Source: Cherax quadricarinatus
Taxonomy: Eukaryota > Arthropoda > Malacostraca > Decapoda > Parastacidae
Reading direction: 5' to 3'
Assembly: GCF_038502225.1 (NCBI RefSeq)
Contig: NC_091325.1
Coordinates: forward strand, 33,356,498-33,420,497
Length of the DNA: 64,000 nt
Below the pieces are notes generated by a model, which made no database searches, was not told where the DNA came from, and saw only the letters and a list, made by a program, of their open reading frames with translations. Shown in pieces: positions 8,388 through 21,349 of this stretch. How positions within the stretch are numbered: the first letter of the stretch is position 1; each line of letters starts with the position of its first letter. The position numbers and the translations under genes were made by a program.

Positions 8388-11011
8388 CCATCACTATACC
8401 ATGCATGTCAACCATCACTATACCATACATGTCAACCATCACTATACCATACATGTCAACCATCACTATACCATGCATGTCAACCATCACTATACCATAC
8501 ATGTCAACCATCACTATACCATGCATGTCAACCATCACTATACCATACATGTCAACCATCACTATACCATGCATGTCAACCATCACTATACCATACATGT
8601 CAACCATCACTATACCATGCATGTCAACCATCACTATACCATACATGTCAACCATCACTATACCATGCATGTCAACCATCACTATACCATACATGTCAAC
8701 CATCACTATACCATGCATGTCAATCATCACTATACGATACATGTCAACCATCACTATACGATACATGTCAACCATCACTATACCATACATGTCAACCATC
8801 ACTATACCATGCATGTCAATCATCACTATACGATACATGTCAATCATCACTATACGATACATGTCAACCATCACTATACCATACATGTCAACCATCACTA
8901 TACCATGCATGTCAATCATCACTATACGATACATGTCAATCATCACTATACCATACATGTCAACCATCACTATACCATGCATGTCAACCATCACTATACC
9001 ATACATGTCAACCATCACTATACCATGCATGTCAATCATCACTATACGATACATGTCAATCATCACTATACGATACATGTCAATCATCACTATACCATGC
9101 ATGTCAACCATCACTATACCATGCAAGTCAACCATCACTATACCATGCAAGTCAACCATCACTGTGCCATGCATGTCAACCATCACTATAACATGCATGT
9201 CAACCATCACTATACCATGCATGTCAACCATCACTATACCATGCATGTCAACCATCACTATACCATGCAAGTCAACCATCACTGTGCCATGCATGTCAAC
9301 CATCACTATACCATGCAAGTCAACCATCACTTTACCATGCATGTCAACCATCACTATACCATACATGTCAACCATCACTATACCATGCATGTCAACCATC
9401 ACTATACCATGCAAGTCAACCATCACTTTACCATGCATGTCAACCATCACTATACCATGCATGTCAACCATCACTGTGCCATGCATGTCAACCATCACTA
9501 TACCATACATGTCAACCATCACTATACCATGCATGTCAACCATCACTATACCATGCAAGTCAACCATCACTTTACCATGCATGTCAACCATCACTATACC
9601 ATGCATGTCAACCATCACTGTGCCATGCATGTCAACCATCACTATACCATACATGTCAACCATCACTATACCATGCATGTCAACCATCACTATACCATGC
9701 ATGTCAACCATCACTATACCATGCATGTCAACCATCACTATACCATGCATGTCAACCATCACTATACCATGCATGTCAACCATCACTGTGCCATGCATGT
9801 CAACCATCACTATACCATACATGTCAACCATCACTATACCATGCATGTCAACCATCACTATACCATGCATGTCAACCATCACTATACCATGCATGTCAAC
9901 CATCACTATACCATGCATGTCAACCATCACTATACCATACATGTCAACCATCACTATACCATGCATGTCAACCATCACTATACCATGCAAGTCAACCATC
10001 ACTGTGCCATGCATGTCAACCATCACTATACCATGCATGTCAACCATCACTATACCATGCAAGTCAACCATCACTTTACCATGCATGTCAACCATCACTA
10101 TACCATGCATGTCAACCATCACTATACCATGCATGTCAACCATCACTGTGCCATGCATGTCAACCATCACTATACCATACATGTCAACCATCACTATACC
10201 ATGCATGTCAACCATCACTATACCATGCATGTCAACCATCACTATACCATGCATGTCAACCATCACTATACCATGCATGTCAACCATCACTATACCATAC
10301 ATGTCAACCATCACTATACCATACATATCAACCATCACTATACCATGCATGTCAACCATCACTTTACCATACATGTCAACCATCACTATACCATGCAAGT
10401 CAACCATCACTGTGCCATGCATGTCAACCATCACTGTGCCATGCATGTCAACCATCACTGTGCCATGCATGTCAACCATCACTATACCATGCATGTCAAC
10501 CATCACTATACCATACATGTCAACCATCACTATACCATACATATCAACCATCACTATACCATGCATGTCAACCATCACTTTACCATACATGTCAACCATC
10601 ACTATACCATGCATGTCAACCATCACTATACCATGCATGTCAACCATCACTGTGCCATGCATGTCAACCATCACTTTACCATACATGTCAACCATCACTA
10701 TACCATGCATGTCAACCATCACTGTGCCATACATGTCAACCATCACTATACCATGCATGTCAAACATCACTATACCATACATGTCAACCATCACTATACC
10801 ATACATGTCAACCATCACTATACCATACATGTCAACCATCACTATACCATACATGTCAACCATCACTATACCATACATGTCAACCATCACTATACCATAC
10901 ATGTCAACCATCACTATACCATACATGTCAACCATCACTATACCATACATGTCATCCATCACTATACCATACATGTCAACCATCACTATACCATACATGT
11001 CATCCATCACA
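8388..11011. repeat. 24-bp minisatellite, about 109 units
   Basis: The unit is CATCACTATACCATGCATGT plus CAAC, with common variants ATACATGT, GCAAGTC, CTGTGCC, CTTTACC and CAATCATC. Because 24 is a multiple of three and the unit lacks stops in several frames, long frames run on both strands (for example NHHYTMHV repeated, or MVDMHGIV on the - strand). These are artefacts. Variants form higher-order patterns: alternating ATGCATGT/ATACATGT at 8.4-8.7 kb, and a block at about 9,421 recurring 144 bp later. Confidence 0.95.
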
Positions 11012-11109
11012 ATGAAACACCCTCCATCTCTCTCCTCACAACATCCTACATCACATTCACCACATCACATCGTTCATCTCAACCATCGAGACATTTTCCA
11101 CATCAATCA

Positions 11110-11275
11110 CAACACAATGTTCTCATCTCAGCCTCAGCAACATTCTCCATCTCAACCATCACAACACAACATTCTCCATCTCAACCATCACAACACAACA
11201 TTCTCCATCTCAACCATCACAACACAACATTCTCCATCTCAACCATCACAACACAACATTCTCCATCACTACCCT
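11110..11275. repeat. 29-bp repeat, first block
   Basis: About four to five units of CATTCTCCATCTCAACCATC plus ACAACACAA. The segment TCAACCATCAC is shared with the 24-bp array next to it, which suggests common origin. Confidence 0.85.
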
Positions 11276-11514
11276 CACGGCACAACATCAACCACCTCAA
11301 CCATCTAATGTATCTTATCTATCACGACATAAAATCTTTCATCTCAAACAACACAACCGTCTCCAGCAAAAATAATACAACACTCTCAGCTTCAACTATC
11401 ACAATACAACATATTCATTCGCTCCACAACACATTCTTCATCTTCTCAAAGAAATCATCCCTTATCTTAAACACATCCTGTATGTCAGTCAACACAACAT
11501 CCTTCATCTCTTCC

Positions 11515-11805
11515 ACCACAAGGCAACATCCTTCATCTCAACCACCACAAGACAACATCCTTCATCTCAACCACCACAAGGCAACATCCTTCATCTCAAC
11601 CACCACAAGGCAACATCCTTCATCTCAACCACCACAAGACAACATCCTTCATCTCAACCACCACAAGACAACATCCTTCATCTCAACCACCACAAGACAA
11701 CATCCTTCATCTCAACCACCACAAGACAACATCCTTCATCTCAACCACCACAAGACAACATCCTTCATCTCAACCACCACAAGACAACATCCTTCATCTC
11801 TACAT
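11515..11805. repeat. 29-bp repeat, second block
   Basis: About nine to ten units of CATCCTTCATCTCAACCACC plus ACAAGACAA, clearly related to the block at 11.1-11.3 kb. Some units read ACAAGGCAA. Confidence 0.9.
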
Positions 11806-12253
11806 CAACCTGTACAACATAGTCCTACGAAGTTCCTGGTGAAGTTAAGAAAATATTTATAAGAACGTCAAGCTATAGAAGAAAGCAGTAGCATGAACTG
11901 GTGATTTGTTTATTAACTAAATTTCACATGGTATTCCACTTGTACCTGGTACAAAGCCCATGAACTTACCTTCATAATGACTGCCACATATTCAATGAGA
12001 AGTTGGAGGATAAATAGTGCAGATGCTAACTGACATCACAACACTGAAAAATTAAACTTGTAATGAACATCTAATCTTGATTTCTTGGAGATCTGCGGTA
12101 AGCTTCCATAATTTGAATTCTAACCTGAAATCAATTCCAGTTTTCCATTAGTTCCTGAAGACATTTTGAGAAACATGGGTAACAATATTATTTTATCCAC
12201 CTATGTCAGGTCTCTCTTCTTGAGCTGTCTCCACCCCAACAGGTAGTTATCAC
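11806..12253. other. Unassigned sequence
   Basis: No coding frame or repeat recognised. The right edge carries CTCAAAA (12,254-12,260), the left TSD of the next element. Confidence 0.6.
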
Positions 12254-12260
12254 CTCAAAA

Positions 12261-12474
12261 TTGATGATGAGTATGACACATGTACATCAGATGGGTGTCT
12301 TCAGTGTTTAAACGTTTTGCCTTCGTAGTAGGCTTCTTCAGTCAAATACAGAAGCAAAGATGATGTAATCAGTCCATGATCCTCGAGAAACTAGTCTTTG
12401 AGGTGGTCAGTCCCACAGCCTGGACGGACACCTTCAAATATCATACTCATCAACTTGTCGGTATTCAATATTTA
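12261..12474. mobile_element. Decayed hammerhead fold-back element
   Basis: Starts TTGATGATGAGTATGACACATG and ends ATCATACTCATCAACTTGTC plus a short tail, so the ends are inverted and the right end has the family tail CAACTTGTCGGT. CTCAAAA at 12,254-12,260 and 12,475-12,481 is a 7-bp TSD. On the - strand about 12,298-12,352 there is a decayed hammerhead: CUGAAGA, extra A, GCCU/AGGC stem, but AAAAC in place of GAAAC, so G12 is lost and activity is unlikely. Confidence 0.65.
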
Positions 12475-12480
12475 CTCAAA

Positions 12481-12526
12481 ACTGTTTTTGGATTAAGATC
12501 TTTGCTAATTAATTGTTCCAGGTTTA
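12481..12526. repeat. Left 46-bp target-site duplication of Tx1-b
   Basis: Begins ACTGTTTTTGGATTAAGATC and ends CCAGGTTTA. It is identical over all 46 bases to 13,763-13,808. Confidence 0.95.
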
Positions 12527-13762
12527 GGGCAGTGGTGATGGTTAGGGATCTGAGTAAGGTAAAAATAAGTAGGCTGTGTAGGATGTCAGCGGAAAGGGTT
12601 GTGGCTCCGGTGGAGGGGATTTTCCCCATGTATGACTGGGGATGTATATGGAGAAGGTTTGGTAGGTTAAGGTTACAACTCCGTGGACGTGAGGTGATGT
12701 ATCGGTTTTTGCATGGGATTTTACCATCGGGAGTGGTCTTACGAGCTAGACGGGTGGTTGAGGGGGGGGGGTATGTGGAATATGTGGCGGGGAGGATTCT
12801 GCATTCCATGTAGTGTATTTTTGTGAGGGGTTGGGGAGCGTCAGGGGTTGGTTGAGCAGGGTGTTGCATAAGATAAGTGGTCAATACTTCTCTGTTCTGC
12901 GGGCATTGAGTCTTGATGTGGGGGTATGGATGAAAGTATTATTAGGGCTGTGGGGTACATTATGGTAGATTATGTTTACATTATGTGGGGAATGAGGGGG
13001 AAAGGGGTAAGTGAGGTGAAGAGGAGGGTATTGGCTGTTACGGTTTATAAAACGTTGTGCCGTAATAGAGAACTTTATGGGAGGAGGTGGGAGCGGGCAT
13101 TCTCTGAGGGATATAGAGACCTTACATTAGAGGTTTTATTAAAATTGTAAATTAGGTGGGTGGGGCAGGGTAGGGATGGTATAATGTGTTATGTTGATGG
13201 GCTGTCAGGGGTGGAAACGGGGTCGCCTCCTGGTATGTAACGGGTGAATGTGTATGAACTTGGGCGTATGATGTGTATTCATGGTTTGTGACGAGTATAC
13301 TCAATATATGTGTTTGATTTTGCAGTGGGACATTGTTCTATGTATGTTATTCATATGCATGTTTTAGATGCTTGTAGAGGTGTCAGTGTGTTGGATCCTT
13401 GTTTATTAATATATTCTGTGTTTGATGAACATATTGTTTTTACCTTATTCTCAATACATTACGTTAATTGTATTTAACGTATAAGGTGTCCTACTTTATA
13501 ATTTACAAAGTGACAATATATGCATATTATGGTGTGTTTTGTTAATCATATAACAATGCAATTGGAATTAGTCGTTTATTGGTTATCATAGGTGTAGGGG
13601 TTTTCATGTATGGGTGAGGAGGGATATTTGTGTTATCTCAAGTTCATGTTTGTGTGGTTGTTAATGATTTATTCTGTGTAAGACCTGTTTTTGTCTTTAT
13701 CTATCTCTTGTATTGTATTGTTCTAAATAAAATAATAAAAAAAAAAAAAAAAAAAAAAAAAA
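12527..13762 (+). mobile_element. 5'-truncated Tx1/L1-like LINE copy Tx1-b
   Basis: A 1.24-kb insertion with the ORF2 C-terminus, a 585-nt GT-rich 3' UTR, AATAAA-type signals (TTCTAAATAAAATAATAAAA) and a poly(A) tail of about 27 bases. It is flanked by perfect 46-bp TSDs. The perfect TSD and pure tail indicate a young insertion. 5' truncation is typical of target-primed reverse transcription. Confidence 0.9.
12540..13150 (+). pseudogene. ORF2 C-terminal fragment of Tx1-b
   Basis: Encodes EGIFPMYDWGCIWRRFGRL and GREVMYRFLHGILPSGVVL, then, after a frame break at a ten-G run (about 12,760), MDESIIRAVGYIMVDYVYIMW and CRNRELYGRRWERAFSEGYR up to the stop at about 13,150. The same order of motifs is found at 3.55-4.05 kb and at 52.07-52.62 kb (- strand). 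This region follows the RT in L1/Tx1 elements and often carries a zinc-knuckle-like segment. No catalytic domain remains. Confidence 0.8.
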
Positions 13763-13808
13763 ACTGTTTTTGGATTAAGATCTTTGCTAATTAATTGTTC
13801 CAGGTTTA
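13763..13808. repeat. Right 46-bp target-site duplication of Tx1-b
   Basis: Exact copy of 12,481-12,526, directly after the poly(A) tail. Confidence 0.95.
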
Positions 13809-15840
13809 AAACAAGCATCTTTAGATATTTAATTACATCATAAAGCTATCAGTTAGATAAGTTTTTCATCATATACATCTCCAACGTTTTCATTTTTCAC
13901 TGAGAAAGATCGTCTGAGCTCATTTGAAGAAAGAGTTCAAAGCTTTTATTTCTTAAATATGAAATAGTTTTTCTTGGTCTCGTAGTCATTCCTGGAGGGG
14001 ATACGACTGACCACAGTAAAATAATGGCTGCTCAAAAATTTCCACTTTCATAAATTGCTGATGCTGTTTGCTGTCTTGATAGGATTTTACAGCCCTTGTA
14101 TTCCTAATTTTTTTACCACTGCAGTACATGTGAGTCTATTACGAAGAAGTTCTTCCACTTGGAACTTCCATCAAAGAGCTTTCAGTACACTTTAGAAAAA
14201 TTGCCTTCTTCTGTTTTTAAATTTCCTTATTTTAAGATATCTTTCATTTTCTCAATCGATACCAATGTTTAAATACTGTCCCATCTCAAAGGACAGATGG
14301 CAAATATAATTTTATTGCATTTGACAGTAGTCTTGCTAAGGCAGGTTAAAAGTATACCGTCACAGAGTAGAAGGCATTAGCAATTTAATGGACTTTAATG
14401 AATTTCCACGACATCATCTACTAGTGCCAAACCTATGTCTTGACAGATCATGTACCTTTGATGCCTTTGTCTCATAAGAAGCAGCTACAGGATGATGCAT
14501 TGTCCCGTCACACAGGTGCAATGATAGTTGATGCTTATTTTAGCAAAGAGAAAACTGACAGAGCTCAGATAACAGATACAGAAATATATTATACGATATG
14601 ATTATTTTTTCTAAGGAAGATCAGTTTTTGCCGTGAATTCGAAATTCCAGATAAGTGTCTTGTGTGTCGAAATTACTACGCCATTTAGCCAGACATGGTG
14701 CCACCAGCCGAATAGTCTACATGTAACACTTGATGAATTAGTGCAAGTAACTCTTCAGCTAGTTGAAATTTGTTTAGAGTTGCATACAGTGGTTAGACTT
14801 AAACATTATTAGCCTAGTATGACACCTGTTAACTGGATCCACATTAAAAAAATATATACATTTATCGTGAATGGAAAATAGGAGGACTTAATTCCATTCA
14901 TGTTTGCCACACAAGTGAACCATTGGAAGTGGTATCTGTTGGCTTTTATTATCAAATTCGACTTTTTATTTTTATATTTAAGGACTGAAGAGAATTTAAA
15001 AATATGATTAAAAAAAACGAAAAACATTGAAAGCTGCAATTTTATAGAATTTTAATGTTCACTAATTTAGTAAACCTGAAATTCTGCATGACTTAATGCA
15101 TGGAATGTTCGAGCAGAGTCTGCAAACTGAACATCATGGTGCGCCAGTCGTCAACGTCGAAATTATATATAACATCTTGTTAAGTCCTTCGCGAAAGTCG
15201 ATATTTAATTTAATATATTAGGTGTGCCGTGACCGTCAGTATAACCCAGCTACTACTGTGTACAGGTATCGTAATGCCACAGGTATTGTGCTGCAATACA
15301 GGCTGCAACCTGAGCAATATAACATCCGTACTAAGGAAGTACTTATGGGGGTTCATTTAGGTATTGGTGTACATGTGCGATCATCCTGTCTAGGAACAGT
15401 GGTACAAGGTACACATAGTTGATTGCAACATGGTGATTGTAACTAGTTTAGTGGTTTATTGAATTAGAATGTTAGTAATATTATAATGATATTAATGATA
15501 GTAGCAGATGACAGTGGATAATAATGATATTAATGGTGTTAAAATCAGGAATTTCCTAGTTATTATAAGAAAGGAAAGCCTGAATAGGAGAATTCACACA
15601 GGCATATTAATTGACACTGAGAGTATTTCCTGGAATGTTCTACGACACCGGTTGACAAAATAACGGATTTATTCCCTCTATCTCATTAAAATGTTGTTCA
15701 CATTAACTGCATTCTGTATGTAAATGATCCACAATAGTGATGTTACTTCTTACGTCACATGACCTGGTCCCAGCGGTTAGAAGCATAGTTATTTTACCTC
15801 ACGCTATCTGCAAACTGTGGGGCCTACTCCATCCGTCTCC
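13809..15840. other. Unassigned AT-rich sequence
   Basis: Two kilobases without a convincing coding frame, RNA gene or tandem repeat. It may be single-copy intergenic or intronic DNA. Confidence 0.5.
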
Positions 15841-15844
15841 ATAT

Positions 15845-16030
15845 GAGGTGAGGTTAGGTTAGGTTAGGTAAGGTTCGTCAGGAAACAGGACAAATGTTTC
15901 CTGACGCGGGTCTTAGTCAGATGATGACCCGCCTTTGGAGCTTTTGGTCATCTGACCGAGGCCTTCCGCTGGCTTACCGGTCCACCCCTTTAAAAATTAT
16001 GGTCATTTATAACCAGTCTGTCTTGAGGTG
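15845..16030. repeat. Dispersed repeat with TTAGG-like motif
   Basis: Starts GAGGTTAGGTTAGGTTAGG, four copies of the arthropod telomere-type pentamer, then CGTCAGGAAACAGGACAAATGTTTCCTGAC, which is partly self-complementary (GTCAGGAAAC with GTTTCCTGAC). A second inverted pair follows (TCAGATGATGACC with GGTCATCTGA). It is probably a dispersed, transcribed or SINE-like repeat; the family is unknown. Confidence 0.5.
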
Positions 16031-16110
16031 AGGTGTGGGGGGACTGGTGTGTGGTTGGCATTCCTCTGGGCCTCTACCTCAGCCAGAGGCTGGTGCCACT
16101 GCGCTACCAT

Positions 16111-18930
16111 GCTACCTGGAGTCTACCTGGAGGGCATTCCGGGGATCAACACCCCCGCGGCCCGGTCCACGACCAGGCCTGCCGGTGGATCAGGGCCTAA
16201 TCAACGAGGCTGTTACTGCTGGCCACACGCAATCCAACGTACGAACCACAGCCCGGCTGATCCAGCACCGACTTTAGGTATCTGTCCAGCTCCCTCTTGA
16301 AGACAACCAGGGGTCTTCTCGTTATGCCCCTTATTGCTAGTGGTAGGCTGCTGAACAGTCTTGGGCCCCGGACACTTGCTGCATTTTCTCTTTGTGTACA
16401 AGTGACGCCCCTACTTTTCACTAGGGGTATGTTACATCACCTGCCAAGTCTTTTGCTTTCGTATGGATTGATTGCTGTGTGCATATTAGGGACCAGTCCC
16501 TCCAGAATCTTCAGGTGTAGATTTTGATATCTCTCTCTCGCCTGCGCTCTAGTGAGTGTTTCCAAGCGCTCCCAGTAGTTAAGGTGTTTGATGGAACTTG
16601 TACGTGCAGTAAAGGTTCTCTGTACATTCTCAAGTTCTGCAATTTCACCTGCCTTGAATGGGGATGTTAATGTACAGCAGTATTCCAGCCTAGAGAGAAT
16701 AAGTGATTTAAAAAGGATCATCATTGGCTTAGCATCTCTTGTCTTGAATGTTCTCATTATCCATCCTATAAGTTTCCTAGAAGATGTGATAGTGGCATTG
16801 TTGTGGTCCTTGAAGGTGACATTACCACACCCAGGTCCTTCACATTACTTCTCCGCTCTATTGAGTGATTGGAGTTTGTAGTATACTCAGTCCTTGTTAT
16901 TATTTCCTCCAGTTTTCCATAACTGAGTAGTTGGAATTTGTCTTCATTGAACATCATATTGTTCTCTGTTGCCCATTAGAAAACTTGGTTTATATCCGTG
17001 TCCTCAATGGATGACACTCTCATGCACATCCTAGCAACGTCTGCAAAAGATGATACAGTGCTGTGGTTTACATCTCTGTCTATGTCTGATATGAGAATAT
17101 GGAACTGGATAGGTGGGATAGAGCTCTTCACTATGGCAGCATCTGATTTAACTCTAATTAGCACTAATCTTTGTGTGAGATTGGTTAGAAAGTTGAAGAT
17201 CCATCTGCCTACTTTGCCGGTTATCCCTTTAGCACGCATTTTGTGTGCTATTACACCATGGTCGCACTTGTCAAAGGCTTTTGCAAAGTCTGTGCATACT
17301 ACATCTGCATTCTGTTTGTTTTCCAGTGCATCTAGGACCATATCATAGCGGTCTAGCAGTTGCGAGAGGCAGGAGCGACCTGCTCTGAACCCATGTTGTC
17401 CTGGGTTATGCAATTTTTGGGAGTCCAGGTGGTTTGCTGTCCTGCTTCTTAGAACTCTTTCAAAGATTTTTATAATGTGGAACGTTAAAGCTATTGGTCT
17501 ATAGTTCTTAGATACTGCTTTGCTGCCACCTTTATGGAGTGGGGCTATATCTGTTGTTTTTAGTGACTGTGGAATCTCGCCTGTGTCTAAGCTCCTTCTC
17601 CATAGCATACTTAGGGCCCGTGAGAGGGGTTTCTTGCAGTTTTTAATGAACACCGAGTTCCACGAGTCTGGGCCTGGGGCTGAGTGCATGGGCATGTCGT
17701 CGATGGCTTTCTCAAAGTCTAGTGGAGTTAGGGTTATGTCACAAATCTGGCCTACAATGGCAGGCTTTTGAGGCACATTCATGAAAAAATTGTTTGGACT
17801 GTCTATCTTTAAACTGGTTAGTGGCTCGCTGAGCACTGAGTCATATTGCGATTTCAGTACCAGGAGGGTGATCTTTTCGAGGCATTGGTTAGGGTCCATG
17901 TAATTTAAGATATCCTCCCAGCATGTTTCACTTAGAGCATAGTTTACCTGATCCCAGATGATGTTCTTGCTGTTGAAGTTGAATTTGGTAAAGGTACCCT
18001 CATAACTGTATGTATCTTGCCGATCAGGACTCCTGTGCATGCAAGTCTGGACTTCGATTAGATTGTGATCAGAATTTTTTTTTATATTGTTACATTCCTT
18101 ACCAGGTCCTCATTATTTGTGAAAATAAGGTCCAGTGTGTTCTCCAGTCTTGTTGGCTCCACTATCTGCTGACTTAGGGTGTGTTTGTTGCAGAAATTCA
18201 GCAGCTCCTGCGTGTGTGACCTTTCATCTGAGCTGCCTCCAGGGATTATTTCTGCTACGACATTATTTGCTGTATTCTTCCATTTTATGTGTCTTAGATT
18301 GAAGTCGCCAAGCAGCAAGATGTTTGGGGATGGGGCTGGAAAGTTGTCCAGACAGGAGTCAAATTTTGACAATTGTTCTTTGAACTGTTGGGAAGTTGCA
18401 TCCGGTGGCTTATATACAAGTACAATGACTAAGTTTTGGTTCTCGATTTTCATTGTCAGAATTTCAACTACATCATTTGTGGTGTTCAGTATCTCTGTGC
18501 AAATGAGACACTTTGACACAGAGGCCAACCCTCCCTTGTTTCCCGTTCTTTCTGTCGCATCTGGAAAGGTTGTATCCAGGTATCCATATTTCACTGTCAA
18601 AGTAATCTTTTGCGTGGGTCTCTGTGAAGGCTGCAAATACTGCATTTGACTTCCCTAGAAGTTCACTAATGAAAGGTATTTTGTTGTTGGTGGATAGTTT
18701 AAGGCCCTGTATATTAGCAAATATAAATGGGTTTGTGTTGCATGTTTGTTGGGGGGATTTTGGTGTTGCTCTGAAAAAACTTACCCTATTTCTCCTATTG
18801 CTGCACCTGCAACATTGCACAGCTCCTGATGATGCACTGAGAAGTATGAAAGTACTTGACTTCCTTTCACTCCTCGCGGCTTGTCTTGTATTGTTAAGAT
18901 CCCCAGTCTGCGAGTAGTGAAATTCCAAGC
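16111..18930 (-). mobile_element. CR1-type LINE copy CR1-a, dead
   Basis: Read on the - strand it encodes EN, RT and a C-terminal domain and ends in the CR1-type 3' end with two CTCCAGGTA-like repeats (ACCTGGAGTCTACCTGGAG on the + strand at about 16,113). It has no poly(A) tail. Homology to the better copy at 58.26-61.83 kb runs along the whole length. Confidence 0.85.
16170..18928 (-). pseudogene. CR1-a EN-RT polyprotein, frameshifted and inactivated
   Basis: The N-terminal frame (18,928-18,473) includes CCRCSNRR, then FANIQGLKLSTNNKIPF and AAFTETHAKD (endonuclease start). The next frame (18,645-18,082) has VLVYKPPDATSQQF, LLLGDFNLRHIKW and LDLIFTNNEDL. RT (18,040-16,976) has APGPDSWNSVFIKN, KNYRPIALT, QHGFRAGRSCLSQLL and YTDFAKAF-like CTDFAKAFDKCDHG. 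The block before the catalytic loop is damaged (PPIQFHILISDID lacks the QGTVLAP segment), and the catalytic FADD is FADV. The C-terminal part ends in DQPGCGSYVGLR. A poly(T) stretch near 18,077 breaks the EN-RT frame. Non-functional. Confidence 0.85.
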
Positions 18931-19400
18931 ACTTTCGTGACTACTCACATTGTCAAGGAACTATTAAAGTAATACATCAAAGGAAGACATATAAAGGGTC
19001 TAGACTACACCTCACCATCACATCCCACAACAAGGAAACACCTAATGTGCGACGGTTATAAAAAAGCAGTTTTGAAAATATGAATATTTCCTTTTGTTTA
19101 TATAAATTAGATTCATTTATAATTAATAAAATTTGGGAAGAATTTAATAATACGTTGGACAAATAATTAACATTATTTCTTGGGTAGAATATTTTGTGAG
19201 TGGGATGTCGTGAGGACCTGTTTAGTTGGGCCAGCTGACCTACTGCAGTGTTCCTCTTTTCTTGTGAGTCGGATATTGTCGCACATCAGGTGTTTCTTTG
19301 TTGTGGGATGTGATGGTGAGGTGTAGTCTAGACCCTTTATATGCCTTCCTTTGATGTATTATTTTCATTGTTCCTTGACAATGTGAGTAGTCACGAAATC
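18930..19400. repeat. Inverted pair of about 115-bp repeats
   Basis: The left copy (about 18,931-19,055) reads CGTGACTACTCACATTGTCA ... CACATCCCACAACAAGGAAACACC. The right copy (about 19,285-19,400) is its reverse complement at high identity, separated by about 230 bp. Both include a TATAAAGGGTCTAGAC segment. This may be a promoter-like 5' region of a LINE or a separate repeat; I cannot assign it. Confidence 0.6.
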
Positions 19401-19497
19401 TTGCGCGCAGTGGTTGTTTTGTTATAATTGGAAGTTCCTTTTTCACTACTCTTTCACAGTGGTAAAGATTTCCACCCCCCGTGGCTTGTCCTGCATT

Positions 19498-20570
<1,073 letters not shown>

Positions 20571-20671
20571 AGGTTAGAACATACAGGAGAAGAATGAAAT
20601 ATCTTGAGGCCCACTGGTGTGCCCGAGCTAGGAAGAAACGAGGCTTGTAAAACAGGCTGTCTAGCTTATGA

Positions 20672-20810
20672 GGCATCTGTGGCCGAGTGGTCTAGAGCGT
20701 CACTTGGGGAACCTTGCCTGTTGCTGGCAAACAAATCACAGACCAGGTGATATTTGAACCCACGGCGGTCTGTGAGTTTTATGACCCAGCCGTCATGGCT
20801 ACCAACCCAA
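20672..20810. other. tRNA-like, SINE-derived segment
   Basis: On the + strand, GTGGCCGAGTGGTCTAGAGC resembles a Leu/Ser-type A box. On the - strand (about 20,810-20,740), TGGTAGCCATGACGG and GGGTTCAAAT resemble an A box and a B box around a loop containing CAT. Neither forms a clean cloverleaf by eye. Probably a decayed SINE head. Confidence 0.35.
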
Positions 20811-20814
20811 CCTA

Positions 20815-21340
20815 TCGTTCTTCTAAATAGTTTACATGATGAGGGAGGGTAGAACGTGAGAATGGTTCACAGACTCTTGTGTGTCTTCCCTGGTGTTTCA
20901 CGGTACTACTGCTGTACCATGTTTGCTTTCACTCTTTCACTATTTAGGGTCTTGTGTTTATTTGAATCTTGTGATTTCATAAAATCTATATATTCTACAT
21001 AAGTTCTAGTCAGTATATATAGTGTTTAAAGTACTTGATCTGTCGTAGTAAATTATAAATTCTGAATTCCGTCTAAATATTTGAGAAATGAGGGAGATCA
21101 CTGCGTGTTGTTCACTAAAAAGTATCATTAAATTCTTGATATAAATTCATTTATCGCCTAGTGTAATAAGCCACTTTCAGCTAGAATGTTTAGGTTTAAT
21201 GTGTTCACCTTTCTAAACAGTTTTAGATGGTTTATTAAATTCTCAGATTTACCCTAGCTGGTAAAATATTACTGAGGAAATACTTATTACTACACTTGTG
21301 CGTCTCTCATTGTAATGAGAATTATGAAATTCATTGTAAT
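20815..21340. other. Unassigned sequence
   Basis: AT-rich, no feature recognised. Confidence 0.5.
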
Positions 21341-21349
21341 GACACGTAA

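Noticed and set aside
8038..11862. Very long frames on both strands (up to 1,274 codons)
   Set aside because: They are created by a 24-bp repeat without stops; the peptide is an 8-residue repeat and both strands are equally open.
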